Positions 31,025 through 42,289 of a stretch of DNA of 64,000 bases are shown here, in pieces (the first letter of the stretch is position 1; each line of letters begins with the position of its first letter). Source of the stretch: Sphaeramia orbicularis. Its lineage: Eukaryota > Chordata > Actinopteri > Kurtiformes > Apogonidae. Both the position numbers and the translations under genes were made by a program. The stretch spans positions 19,423,195 through 19,487,194 of the forward strand of contig NC_043978.1 in assembly GCF_902148855.1 (NCBI RefSeq). The letters run 5' to 3'. The notes under the pieces are model-generated. The model was not told where the DNA came from, made no database searches, and worked only from the letters and a program-made list of their open reading frames with translations.

Positions 31025-32682
31025 ATGCTACGTTCAAGGCCCCCCCTAACTTTCCAACCATTTTTCCAACCTTCTACCAATGAAAATGCACTGGAATGAC
31101 AGTCAAACCTGTGACATCCCACTCGTGAACTCGTACTAGATCCATGTTCTCCCAGTTCCGAGCTCTGACGTCACGTAGCCCGTGAAACAACAATGGCAGC
31201 CACCATGGATGCGGTGTCTATGCAAATTGTTTGTTAACCCTCCGGTATCTGGGTGCACTTTTTAGGCACACTTTGCACTTTGTGTTAAAAAAACTTCATA
31301 TATTTTTCACAATTTAAATAAGGTTAGAATTCAAAAGTTGTTCATTTTTGCATGATCTTTAAAATTCTGGCCACCAACTAAAATGTGCACATTGTAAACA
31401 AAAGAAAATTACAAGACTAGCATCTGTCTCCCAAGTGTGCCTAAAACGCACTATTTCTTCCATTATAAACACTGTTTTTGATCCGTAAGCCATTAAGGCA
31501 TCAATCATGCTTTTAGTGATATCTGGGCTTCATTTGAGAGGTGAGGGTCTAAATTAATTTATTAACGTTGTTAATGTTGCTGTTAATCATTGACGTATGC
31601 CAGGCTGCAAAAATCAAATAATATGTAATCCAATTTTTATGTAGTATTTTGAAAAAAAAAAAAAAAAAAATCATATTTTGTGTTTTTTGCATCAAAAAAA
31701 TGTAGTGACATCATGATCAAAAAAGATTGTTTAAAGGGTTAAAAAAATGTAAAATGAATGATTATTTGATATGTATGATTAGGGCTGACCTTGATTTACA
31801 AAAATAAAATCAAATTAGAGCAGAAAAATAAATCAATATATAATATTTAACAGTTTGATTTATAGTTGTGCATTTTTTGTACACTTGGTGACAGATGCTA
31901 GTATTTTTGAACACTTGACCTAACGCCAAAAATAATAATGCAAATTAACCAGTGTTGCTGTTAATCATTGACATATGCCAGGCTGCAAAAATCAAATAAT
32001 ATGTGATCCACTTTTATATAGTATATTGGAAAAAAAAATAATTTTTTTCTGTTTTTTGCATAAAAAAAGAAATGGTTTGTTTACATTAAAAACACGGCAT
32101 TTAAAGGGTTAAAAAATATGACAATTATTTAGTATTTGGTATTTTTATTTATGGCTCAAGTTGATGAAATAGAAAAAAGTGTAAAATAATTAAAAACAAA
32201 CTGTATGAAATTTTTTTTGACATTATTCCACCAGTGTGTGCCAAAATGGCACACTTGGTGCTTAGTAAGGGCTTCGGTGGATGGGATGCTGCAGGCTTAA
32301 AACAAGGCATTGCTCTGATGTTATTTATCCGCAAATGTTCTGCATAATCAGCAGCTGCTCTAGCTTTAGGACAAGAATAAATCAATACCAAATACATATC
32401 CAAATATCTAAATGACATAACATAAACAGTGTAACAGCTTCTCTTGCCTCATGCACCGTTTTTCCTCCTCTGTTTCCCTCAAATAAACAAAGAGCAAACA
32501 CCTTTGGCGATAGAAATGACTGTAAATGAGCAAAACATACGGTCCGCCATGCTGGTTTGTTTACATCTAACTACCACAATTCCTTGCGCTCAGGCAGCTT
32601 CACGTGACTTGCCTGGAACGCTAAGAAGTCGTGGTTTGAAGTTGTGACTTACGGGCTCAAAAACCGGTCTGGAACCCAGCAT
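31025..32682. mobile_element. GCGTTCCAGGC-type MITE interrupted by a TTAA-flanked insertion
   Basis: The outer ends (ATGCTACGTTCAAGGCC and GGTCTGGAACCCAGCAT) and the body match the intact copy at 61,315-61,906: ACTCGTACTAGATCCATGT, CATGAAACAACAATGGCAGCC type text, AAACAAGG, TTATTTATCCGCAAATGTT. The copy is split after TGCAAATTGTTTGTTAA by the 31,238-32,296 element. Confidence 0.75.
31238..32296. mobile_element. TTAA-flanked insertion, piggyBac-like, 1059 bp
   Basis: TTAA at 31,234-31,237 and 32,297-32,300. The uninterrupted sister at 61,315 shows a single TTAA at this point. Left end CCCTCCGGTATCTGGGTGC; the right end (GATGCTGCAGGC) matches it poorly. The interior carries a diverged direct repeat (GTTGCTGTTAATCATTGAC...GCCAGGCTGCAAAAATC at 31,580 and 31,955). 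No transposase is recognised. Confidence 0.7.
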
Positions 32683-32932
32683 TAGTTTAAAATATTTCTG
32701 GTTTAAATGCGAAAAGTAAGAATAGATAATCAGCGTCACATCGTCACCTGAGATAACACCTGTATAAAGGGATGGAAAAAGAAATGCAAATAAGAAGAAA
32801 TAGAATGGAAAGAGAGAATGAAAAGTAAAAATGACAGGAATGGAAAATGAAATAGAAATGAAGCTAATATGTTTGTTTTTTTTTTACGTTTGTGTCTTTA
32901 ACCCTTTATCGAGCAAGTGACTATTTTTCGTA

Positions 32933-33158
32933 ATTACCTCCGCCAAGGAGGTTATGTTGTTGTCGGCATTGGTTTGTCTGTCTGTCTGTTTGTGTGCAAG
33001 ATAAGTCAAAAAGTTATGGACGGATTTGGATGAAAATTTCAGGAAATGTTGATACTGGCACAAAGAAGAAATGTTTCAATTTTGGTGGTGATCAGGAGTG
33101 GGGGGGGTGGGGGGGCCACTGATCTGCCTTGGCGGAGGTCTGCGCTGTCTTTTCTAGA
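32933..33158 (+). mobile_element. CCTCCGCCAAGG-type repeat
   Basis: ATTACCTCCGCCAAGGAGG to CTTGGCGGAGGTCTGCGC then CTTTTCTAG. It shares its end CTTTTCTAGAAAAGCAC with the next, inverted copy. Confidence 0.75.
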
Positions 33159-33305
33159 AAAGCACTTGTAGAGCGCAGACCTCCGCCAAAGCAGATCAGA
33201 CCCCTCCCCCGATCACCACCAGAATTTAATTATTTGTTCCTTGCGCCAGTATCAACATTTCCCTAAAATCTGATGAAAATTCCATCAAAATCCGTGCCCC
33301 CCTAT
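33154..33305 (-). mobile_element. CCTCCGCCAAGG-type repeat, inverted partial copy
   Basis: TAGAAAAGCACTTGTAGAGCG, GACCTCCGCCAAAGCAGATC and CCCGATCACCACC run inverse to the previous copy. The outer end is lost. Confidence 0.65.
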
Positions 33306-33569
33306 CCATATACTGTGTTCATATTTTGTGTTATTTCCAGGTGTATTTCAGCTTGTGTGGAAGTCTCGAAACAGTTCTTTTCTACTTGTAATAGATTCCC
33401 ACATCGCTGTCATAAGGTATTATATAGTGTCAGAAAGCTCAGGATCTCAGCTTTCCGATGCCATTTGTATTTTGTGGATAGTGGAAAAAATTCAGGAGTT
33501 ACAGTCATTTGAATGCTGTGAAGCACAAAACGCAGTATCGGAGAGAATGCTGTTGTTAAAGCGTTAAAG

Positions 33570-33810
33570 ACTAGAAAAGCACTTTGAGAGCACAGACCTC
33601 CGCCAAGGCAGATCAGACCCCTCCCCTGATCACCACCAAAATTTAATCATTTGTTCCTTGTACCAGTATCAATATTTCCTGAAAATTTCATCCAAATCCA
33701 TCCACAACTTTCTGAGTTATCTTGCTAACAAACAAACAAACAAACAAACAAACAAACAAACAAACAAACAGACAAACCCTGATGAAAACATAACCTCCTT
33801 GGCAGAGGTA
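33570..33810 (-). mobile_element. CCTCCGCCAAGG-type repeat, inverted full short copy
   Basis: ACTAGAAAAGCACTTTGAGAG to CATAACCTCCTTGGCAGAGG. The GTCTGTTTG part of the family is replaced by an (AAAC)n tract at 33,727-33,772. Confidence 0.75.
33727..33772. repeat. (AAAC)n microsatellite
   Basis: Eleven or so AAAC units expanded inside a dispersed repeat. Confidence 0.95.
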
Positions 33811-34155
33811 AAAAAAAAAAAAGGGGGGGGGAGGTGTATATATGTATGTAGGTGTGTATGTTTGTATATGTATATATGTAGACATGTATGTGTGTTAGTG
33901 TAAATGCATATGTATTTGTTATTGTAAACATATGTGTTTGTGTATACGTGTGAGTATATATACAGATATTTTATTTTTCTTCACTATTGTGAACATAGGC
34001 AATTGGATATTTTTATGAGTGGGTGTACATACGGGTGTGGGGGTATGTACACGTTATTAAGTACAGATGGGTATATTTGTGTGTTTTGTAATACGTTGTA
34101 AAATTTCCATCAATTAAATAAAACAAAAAAAGTAAAAAAAAAAAAAAAAAAAAGT
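33811..34155. other. GT/AT-rich stretch ending in an A-run
   Basis: TGTATGTATGT-like text, then TTAAATAAAACAAAAAAAG and a run of about 16 A. It could be a retroposon 3' end, but nothing coding is recognised. Confidence 0.3.
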
Positions 34156-34159
34156 AAAA

Positions 34160-35090
34160 TGCAGTTTGTCATCTTTTCATGGTCATCAGATATGACCCAT
34201 TTGGATGTTCAGAGGCTCCGTAGTTACCGTGGAAACACTGTCATCTTCTACAACATTGTTTCACCAGTACGACACTTTCAGTTACTGATAGATTTTGCTG
34301 AAAAAAAGTCACGATGTCTTCAGTTTTCTCTGTTTTTGGCATAATAACCCTCAACTTTAATCTTAGCTTTTATGAACATCTACATGATCAGTGAATTAGA
34401 TATAATAAAACACCTGATTTTCACTGAAAAAACACAAAATACAGAGGATAATTTTTTTTTTGTTTTGTTTCATATTTTTTTTATGTGCGTCCAAGAAAAC
34501 AAAGGATACATGCCAACACCATGGCACACTGATGTCAACATTAACCAAGTTTGTAAACACCATTACTTTCAGATTTGCATATTTTTTTAGTAACAAATAA
34601 CGATGAAACCAGACAAACAATACAATGAAAGGAATACTAAGACATTGTCTGCATAAAATAATTAAAATAGTGACATAAACATAAGAAAATAAATAAGTAA
34701 GTAATAAAGAAAGAGGAAAAAAGAAAAAAAAAAAAAGGGAGGGGGAAGGGAATCACATTGTCTCAAAAAAATCCATAAACGCTTGCCATTTTTTATAGAA
34801 TTTGTTCAAGTTTCCTCGCTTCGAACATCTAATTTTCTCTACTTTTAAAAAAGACATTACCTCATTAATCCATTATGTACTGGAAGGGGCTATTGTAGAT
34901 TTCCAATTAAAGAGGAGGTGGTGTTTAGCAATCAGGGAGGTAAAAGCTAATACTTGTAACTCTTTTTCAGAGTATTGGGTATACTCACACAGAGGATAAT
35001 TTTTTAATAAATAGTGATAAATTGCTTAAGAAAGGAAAAAAATATTTGGGAACTGACATAAAAGTAGCACTGGGCCTTTATGGGTTAAAT
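34160..35090. mobile_element. piggyBac-like element, CCCATAAAGACC family, split by a LINE fragment
   Basis: CATCAGATATGACCCATTTGG, CAGAGGCTCCGTAGTTACC and GATTTTGCTGAAAAAAAGTC match the 20,708 copy inverted. The right end reads TTTATGGG followed by TTAA (35,084). The left end is unclear. A LINE-like fragment interrupts it at 34,458-34,988. Confidence 0.6.
34458..34988 (-). mobile_element. 5'-truncated LINE-like insertion with 17-bp target duplication
   Basis: ACAGAGGATAATTTTTT occurs at 34,441-34,457 and again at 34,989-35,005. The T-rich left edge (TTTTGTTTTGTTTCATATTTT) would be the poly-A tail of a minus-strand insertion. The open frames at 34,372-34,620 are chance frames. No reverse transcriptase motif remains, so the LINE type is not determined. 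Confidence 0.65.
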
Positions 35091-35094
35091 CTCT

Positions 35095-35690
35095 TATTAT
35101 TTACAAAGGAAAATGTAAAGACGACACAACACACAACACTGACTAGAAGGTCTGAATAAAACATGTTTCGCATAAAAAGCTGCGATCGGTCCGACCTGTT
35201 CCTCAGACTGCGACAAACTGATTTAACTGGTCAAAGGTCAAGGACTCTGTGATCTATTAAGACTCATTTTGGGGCGTAACTGAAGAATTTATTTACAAAT
35301 TCTAACAGAATTCCACATAAATAAAATAAAGAAACGGTGACATTTTCAATCCAAAAGGTCAATTTCACTGACATTATTGAATTGTTTTTGCAAAAGCACT
35401 TTTTAGTCTTTAATGTCAATGTGAAGACAGCGTCTCAGTGAGATACATGTGAATAGTCAGCTGAACACATTCCAAACACCAACACTGAAGACACGACTGC
35501 ATGTCCACAGGGAACGGTGAAACTGTCACAGACACTGCACAACACATCCACACTCACTACAGGTCAGTCAGGTTTAGGCTGTACAGGTGTGACCGTAAAC
35601 AAACGCACGTCAGCTTTGAATAAAACTCAGTGTGTTTTTAACAACTCCTACGACTGCAACGAACTATGTCTGCCTGTAAATAATCTGTCA
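35095..35690. other. Unique sequence, no gene seen
   Basis: No repeats shared with the rest of the window. It leads into the pyrimidine tract. Confidence 0.35.
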
Positions 35691-36175
35691 TTATTTCCTC
35701 TGTTTTCACCTCCTCTCTCCTGTTTTCACTTTCTCTCTCCTTTCTCTTCACTTCCTCGCTCCTGTTTTCACCTCCTCTCTCCAGTTTTCAGCTCTTCTCC
35801 TGTTTTCACCTCCTCTCTCCAGTTTTCAGCTCTTCTCCTGTTTTCACCTCCTCTCTCCAGTTTTCAGCTCTTCTCCTGTTTTCACCTCCTCTCTCCTGTT
35901 TTCACTCTCTCCTTTCTCTTCACTTCCTCGTTCCTTTCACCTCCTCTCTCTTCTGTTTTCCCCTCCTCTCTCCTCTCCTCTCTCCTCTCCTGTATTTTCA
36001 CCTCCTCTCTCTGTTTTCACCTCCTCTCTCCTTTCTCCTCTCCTCTCTCCTCTGTTTCCACCTCCTCTCCTCTCTCCTCTCCTCTCTCCTGTATTTTCAC
36101 CTCCTCTCTCTGTGTTTTCACCTCCTCTCTCCTCTGTTCTTGCCTCCTCTCTTCTCCTGTAACCTATGATCAGAG
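35690..36175. repeat. Pyrimidine-rich minisatellite, first block
   Basis: Built from CACCTCCTCTCTCC and TTTTCAGCTCTTCTCCTG pieces. A 38-bp unit (CCTCCTCTCTCCAGTTTTCA + GCTCTTCTCCTGTTTTCA) is repeated in tandem around 35,770-35,900. The open frames across it are repeat artefacts. Confidence 0.9.
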
Positions 36176-36229
36176 CTGACACTGATCTCGTGGTCAGGTT
36201 GTGACCTGCAGCTCATGCTCTGTTAACGC

Positions 36230-36324
36230 TGTGTGTGTGTTCAGTGTGTATTTACGTGAGTGTGTGTGTGTGTGTGTGTGTTTAGTGTGTGTGTGTTCAG
36301 TGTGTGTGTGCGTGTGTGTGTGTT

Positions 36325-36364
<40 letters not shown>

Positions 36365-36474
36365 AGCGTGTGTGTGTGTGTGTGTGTGTAGGTGTGTGTG
36401 TGTATGTGTTTAGTGAGTGTGTGTGTTCAGTGTGTGTGTGTGTGCGTGTGTGTGTTCAGCATGTGTGTGTGTGT

Positions 36475-36510
<36 letters not shown>

Positions 36511-36528
36511 TGTGTGTGTGTGTGTTCC
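36230..36528. repeat. (GT)n tract with TTCAGTGTG and TTTAGTGTG interruptions
   Basis: About 300 bp of TG repeat broken by short periodic TTCAG/TTTAG variants, so it is a compound microsatellite. Confidence 0.95.
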
Positions 36529-36589
36529 CAGTTTAACCCCAGTAGTGGGTTCAGGTCAGAACACAGGCCAGGACCATCCTCCACCTCCA

Positions 36590-38640
36590 CTTTTCTGCTC
36601 CTCCTCTTCTCTTTTCTTTTTTTCCTTTCTTGCTCTTTTTCTTCTGATTGTTTTCAGACTTCAAGGCTTTTGCCTTTGTTTTGTTTATTTTTTCTCTCTC
36701 CTCTCTTTTCCATTTGTTTCCTCCTGTTTTCTCTCATTCTTTCTCCTGGTTCCTCCTCTAATCTCCTTGTTCTTCCTTGGTTCTCTTGGTTCTCCTTTTA
36801 ACTCTGTATCTCTGTTTCTCCTCTTTGTTTTATTCATTCCTTCTCCTTTCCTCTCATCTCTTCTGATTTTTCCTACTTTTTTCTCTTCTCCTCCTTCTTC
36901 CTCTCCTCTCCTCCCTTCCTCTTCTCCTCCTCTGGTTTTCCCTCCTTGTTTCTCCTCTCCTCTGCATTTTGTTCATTCCTTCTCCTTTCCTCTCATCACC
37001 TCTCCTCATTTTTCCTCCTCGTTTCTCCTCATTCCTCCCCTCCTCGTTTTTCCTACTTGTTTCTTCTTTCCTTCTTCCTCTCCTTTCCTCTCTTCTCTCC
37101 TCCTCTCCTTCTTCCTCTCCTCTCTTCCTTGTTTCTCCTTTCCTCTCCTCTCCCCTCCTCTCCTCTTTTCCCCCCGCCTCTCCTCATTTTTCCTCCTCGT
37201 TTCTCCCCCCTCTCATTTCTCCTCTCCTCATTCTTCCTACTTGATTCTCCTCTCCTTCTTCTTCCTCTCCTCTCCCCTCTCCTCCTTCCTCTCCTCTCCT
37301 CCATGTTTCTCCTTTCCTCCCTTCTCCTCTCCTCTCCTCCAAAACCAAACCAAAACCTCCTTCTTCTTCCTCTCCTCCTTGTTTCTCCTTTCCTCCCTTC
37401 TCCTCTCCTGTTCTCCAAACAAGAACCTCTCCTCTCCTAGTTTCTCCTCTCCTTGTTTTTCCTCCTCTCTTCTCCTAGTTTCTCCTCTCCTCTCCTCTCC
37501 TCTCTTCGTTTCCCCCCTCCTCTCCTGCTCTCCTCATTTCTCCTCTCCTCTCCTCTCCTCTCCTCTCCTCGTTTCTCCTCTCCTTGTTTCTCCTCTCCTT
37601 GTTTCTCCTCTCCTCCCCTCCCCTCTCCTCGTTTCCCCCCTCCTCTCCTGCTCTCCTCGTTTCTCCTCTCCTCATTTCTCCTCTCCTCTCCTCTCCTCTC
37701 CTCTCCTCTCCTCTCCTCTCCTCTCCTCTCCTCTCCTCTCCTTGTTTCTCCTCTCCTCATTTCTCCTCTCCTCTCCTCTCCTCTCCTAGTTTCTCCTCTC
37801 CTTGTTTTTCCTCCTCTCTTCTCCTAGTTTCTCCTCTCCTCTCCTCTCCTCTCTTCGTTTCCCCCCTCCTCTCCTGCTCTCCTCATTTCTCCTCTCCTCT
37901 CCTCGTTTCTCCTCTCCTTGTTTCTCCTCTCCTTGTTTCTCCTCTCCTCTCCTCCCCTCCCCTCTCCTCGTTTCCCCCCTCCTCTCCTGCTCTCCTCGTT
38001 TCTCCTCTCCTCATTTCTCCTCTCCTCTCCTCGTTTCTCCTCTCCTCGTTTCTCCTCTCCTCTCCTCGTTTCTCCTCTCCTCGTTTCTCCTCTCCTCTCC
38101 TCGTTTCTCCTCTCCTCTCCTCTCCTCTCCTCTCCTCTCCTCTCCTCTCCTCTCCTCTCCTCTCCTCTCCTCTCCTTGTTTCTCCTCTCCTCATTTCTCC
38201 TCTCCTCTCCTCTCCTTGTTTCTCCTCTCCTTGTTTCTCCTCTCCTCGTTTCTCCTCTCCTCCCCTCCCCTCTCCTCGTTTCCCCCCTCCTCTCCTGCTC
38301 TCCTCGTTTCTCTTCTCCTCATTTCTCCTCTCCTCGTTTCTCCTCTCCTCCCCTCTCCTCGTTTCCCCCCTCCTCTCCTACTTTCCTCGTTTCTCCTCTC
38401 CTCGTTTCCTCCCTCCTCTCCTGCTTTCCTCGTTTCTCCTCTCCTCTCCTCTCCTCTCCTCTCCTCTCCTCTCCTCTCCTCTCCTCTCCTCTCCTCTCCT
38501 CTCCTCTCCTCTCCTCTCCTCTCCTCTCCTCTCCTCGTTTCCCCCCTCCTCTCCTGCTCTCCTCATTTCTCCTCTCCTCTCCTCGTTTCTCCTCTCCTCC
38601 CCTCTCCTCTCCTCTCCTCTCCTCTCCTCTCCTCTCTGTG
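36590..38640. repeat. CTCCT polypyrimidine satellite, about 2 kb
   Basis: One strand is almost entirely C and T, with GTTTC or ATTTC spacers every 10-25 bases. From about 37,400 on, CTCCTCTCCT monomers dominate, and larger blocks recur: TTGTTTTTCCTCCTCTCTTC at 37,453 and 37,802 (349 bp apart), and CCTCCCCTCCCCTCTCCTCG three times around 37,615, 37,953 and 38,261. The long frames of 465, 365, 279 and 245 codons encode only Ser-Pro-Leu-Phe or Arg-Glu repeats and are not genes. Confidence 0.95.
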
Positions 38641-40165
38641 ATGTTGGTTATATAAGAGGTTGGCGTGCTGATGTGATGTGAGGGGAAGTGTTGAGTCGGC
38701 CGATCTGCTCAGAAACACATCGCCAAACACACACAGAATCACAAATATACACACACACAGAATCACAAATACACACACACACACACAGACTCACAAATAC
38801 ACACTGAAACGCATACTCACTCCTGCAAGCAAGAGCTGCATGCAAGCTGGCCTTTTCGCACGCCTTCTATCCTGCTCAGACGTCTTATGTGTGATGAGGA
38901 AACAGAATATTTCAGCACTAACATGATGGTAATTTATGACGTTGTTTAAATATTCATTAATACATACAGAGCATGTGCAGAAATATAAGGACACTGAAGC
39001 TTTACATCAGTGAAAATGGACAAATGTCTCTGAGTGAAACTGATGGGATTTGATGCTAATGTATGCGTTTTCTATGTTGATTTGATTACTTGTAAGGGTT
39101 CAGTTATTTGCATTTTTCTCAGACTGGATTCAGTATATTTTCTATAACCTACTTTAAGTACATGAAGAGGTTAACAGAGGTCAGTTATGGTAATGATCTC
39201 ACAGAACATTCCTACTCCAGTCTGCACTACTTTAGTCTGGGGCTGATGGTATCTGTATTTATCCAACAGATGAGTTTTTAATGTTGTATTTTATTGATTA
39301 TAAAAGGATGCTTCTATGAAACTGGGTACATTTTGGTACACTCAAAAAAATTAGTTGTTGGATGAATGAAATACAATTATGGAAAGGATTTCCACGTAAT
39401 TAAAATGCTTTCATTTAGCGAGACACAATTTTGTTGAACCAACTAATTCTAAGTATGTTGAGTGAAAATAAAGTATTGGAGTTACTAATACTTACTTGCA
39501 ATGTATATGTCCAACTTAATTTGTAAAAGCTGTTTCAACATATTTTCTAAGGAAGGATTTGCCTTAAAGCTATACCGTATGATTTGGCATTTTTACACTT
39601 TTCTTTTGTCATCTTAAAATGCTCCTAATAAATGTGTGTCAAACTAAAATGTAAAAGAAATCCACCAGGTTTTGAAACTCAAAAATGTTTAATTCTCATA
39701 TATTTCTGATAAAAGTCTGACCAATCATTTTAGTCGGTCCGAATGAAATAATTGGCCGAACCTGACTGAGCCTCCTGTCAATCATCCATAATGGCCATCC
39801 AGCATCCGATCCATTATCGCTGTCCCCACATCCAATATGTGTCCCTCTGAATCTGATCCTTCACTGGTGCTGCTTCTGTCACTGACCACAGTCTACTATC
39901 TAGGATGTGTATGGATAGAACTGACATGCACATGTGGAAGGGAATAAACGGATTTATGAACAGAAACAACAACTGAGGGGCACAAACGGGAGTCTGATTA
40001 GTGAAAGATGGAGATAAAAGTCCGGAAGTCAGCTGTACTGGACTGAACAGGTCTGCACAAGGGTCAGCTTTTATGACGGTGGGACTCATACAGGTACATG
40101 TACATGGTGTCACACAATGTAAGATGATGTAGGATGATAAATGTATGGACTATGAAACTTCAAAT
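38641..40165. other. Mostly unique sequence, no gene seen
   Basis: 38,730-38,810 is a short CA run. 38,815-38,995 (AAGCAAGAGCTGCATGCAAGC, ATGACGTTGTTTAAATATTC) is unrepeated with even composition. 39,340-39,545 resembles a common fish MITE with ends like ACACTCAAAAAAATTAGTTG. 39,570-39,800 shows a possible further MITE piece. No frame with a domain. Confidence 0.35.
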
Positions 40166-40169
40166 GTCC

Positions 40170-40500
40170 ACGGAAAATTCACGGAGGCCGCGCGTTCACA
40201 GTGCGCGCGCCCATCCCCTGGGCACCGCAGTGAAGACACTGACCCAGCGCTGCACACACCAGAACCTTAAATACAGGGTCTGCTAATGAAACAGGAGCCG
40301 CGGGCCCGCGGCAGGTGGATGATGCATCTGATTATTGAGGGAGGGGTCCACGGACATGCTAAAACGGACCGGACCTCCACCTCTGCTTCCTCCTCTGTTT
40401 CCATCGTGCATCAGGTGAGAGGAGGAGAGAGGAGGAGGAGCCTCAGTGCTCAGGCAGAGGGAAGGGGGCAGGGCTTTGGAGGGAGGCGGGTTCTTCATGT
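40170..40500. promoter_or_regulatory. CpG-rich island, candidate promoter or first exon
   Basis: The only strongly CpG-rich stretch in the window: GAGGCCGCGCGTTCACAGTGCGCGCGCCC and GCCGCGGGCCCGCGGC (a perfect 16-bp palindrome). A TTAAATA box-like site lies at about 40,267. TTTCCATCGTGCATCAG followed by GTGAGA at about 40,414 would be a good plus-strand splice donor. It could be an upstream first exon of a gene outside the window. The frames across it (95 aa plus, 83 aa minus) show no domain. Confidence 0.4.
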
Positions 40501-40504
40501 TCAA

Positions 40505-42285
40505 AGTTTTACTAAGTGCTGTGAGAAATGCCACATCGGTAGGTGTAGCTTTAATTGTCTTGGGTCACATTAACCTGTTTAATGATTATTGATAAATTAT
40601 TTTGACAGGATAGATAATGCAAGATTTTTAAGTGGTACACTGTCACTACTTAATCATGCTGACTGAACTACACTAACATAAATTCCATCACTAGATTATA
40701 ATTTGTAGACCTGTTCTTAGATCCTTAGAGATTCTCAAACCTTCCCTTCAGTCACGGTTCCTTACTTTTTTTTTTTTTTTTTTTTTAATGGTTCCCTACG
40801 TAAAATTTTCCAGATCCATCAGGCTCCACAGGTGTGTTTAAGCTCTTACACCAATGTGCTTGAAGGTGGAATCAGCCAGAACACCTGATCTTGAAGCGGC
40901 CATTTTGAAACATCATGAGTCAATGTGGCCTCGTTCATTCTGGTGTGGGAATCCTAATTGAGTATTTGGCTTGATTATTCTCTAACTAATCTAGATTACA
41001 TCGGGGCTTTAATCCTAGGTTTAGGATTAAAGTTAAGGCTAGATCCGAGCTAGACTAAATGACTGCCACCTTCTGCTCTGGAGGGGTATTGCAGATGGGA
41101 TTCCTACCTAAACCCATTAGGTTGTGTTGACATGAAGCAATCTTGTAGCTTTAAGGATTTTGTATGTCATGCTAATACTACATGATTTAAAAATGTTTAA
41201 CCACTAAACATGAATTGATGTAATAGAAGCTTCATGTTATACTTATGTTGTTAAAACAGACACCCATGTTGCTTTTTGCCAGCTTTTTAGACCCACTAAT
41301 AAAAGAGATACTTAGACATATTTCCCCCCAGGATGTACCTAATGATGACCTCAGATAAATGCAAAGAAATAATACTCTAATACTACAACATTAATGATTT
41401 TGTAATACAAATACTGGGGCCAAAAATAAGACAAAAAATTGAGACAGGCTGTAATGGTCTTATATCCTCCTGAGACCCAGCAAAGCATTGGTGTCCTCTG
41501 TAGGGGACAAGAGTTTCACAGTTTTACTTAAAAAATGCTGTCCATTACAAAGGACATTCTATTAAAAAATAAATAAATAAATAAAAATTAATTAAAAAAT
41601 GTTACTAGAAAAAACTGTTATGATATGCAGTTTCCAATCAAGACAATAAAAACGATCCTAGTGATTTCTCTAATCCAGACATGCAGGTTTTTCATGAATC
41701 TCAGTCTCATTCCAGGTTTTGTGTGTAACCCATCATGTCCACTTGCATTACATGCGGAACCTGCCCATTTAAACACAAATAAATTGCAAAAGATTTTGCA
41801 ACAGCTGTCATTTCTGTGAAACACTCTGCCTTACATAATTCATGCAATTCCAAAATGTATCTGTGAGAGAATAAAAAGATATTCACAAATATAATAGCGT
41901 ATAATTTTTCTGTCCTTTTGACTGTGTTACATGCAGATTTTTGTATTAAATATAATGTAAAATAATATATAAAAATGTGTTTTATCTGAAAAATAGTTTC
42001 TCTTTTATCTCAGTAAATATTTATTTTTAAAATAGGCCCAAAATGCTTCCGAACTTGCTTCATAACATTAGTCTACATCTGATTTGAATTTTTAGCCCCC
42101 CTGTCCTGTTTTTAGGGACCAGTTTCATACAAGTACCCATATGCATTACCACAAAATTGCCCACATAAAAACAACAAAAAAAACAATCTAACATTTTACA
42201 GTTTTTCTCAGTTATAGTTTTGTGCATCACACTAACCAACACCAAAACTGGGTCACTGTCATGTAAACCATATGACAGGTTTACT
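40505..42285. other. Unique AT-rich sequence, no gene seen
   Basis: Contains a T-run at 40,767, and ATCCTCCTGAGACCCAGC at about 41,466 which may be a degraded MITE end. The frames on both strands near 41,620-41,820 overlap each other and carry no recognised domain. Confidence 0.35.
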
Positions 42286-42289
42286 CATT

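Larger units (their letters stand above)
32902..33563. mobile_element. piggyBac-like element, CCCTTTATCG family, with nested repeats
   Basis: TTAA at 32,898 and 33,564. The ends are CCCTTTATCGAGCAAGTGAC and, inverted, CGCTTTAACAACAG (7 of the first 10 bases match). 32,933-33,305 inside it is two CCTCCGCC-type repeats in opposite orientation. The left-end text is the same as the start of every unit of the array at 50,676-52,252. Confidence 0.55.

Noticed and set aside
35517-36179. 220-codon frame beginning MKLSQTLHNTSTLTTGQ as a secreted protein
   Set aside because: After the first 60 or so residues it is only pyrimidine minisatellite translation. The start is ordinary sequence without a signal peptide or homologue that I recognise.
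36392-38681. Long open frames of 465, 365, 279, 245 and 164 codons on the plus strand, with Arg-Glu-Gly frames on the minus strand
   Set aside because: They are translations of CTCCT and GT simple repeats in all phases, with no amino-acid complexity beyond the repeat.
40286-40573. 95-codon frame over the CpG-rich island as a host gene
   Set aside because: CpG-rich DNA is poor in stop codons, the antisense frame is equally open, and no domain is visible; kept only as a promoter candidate.
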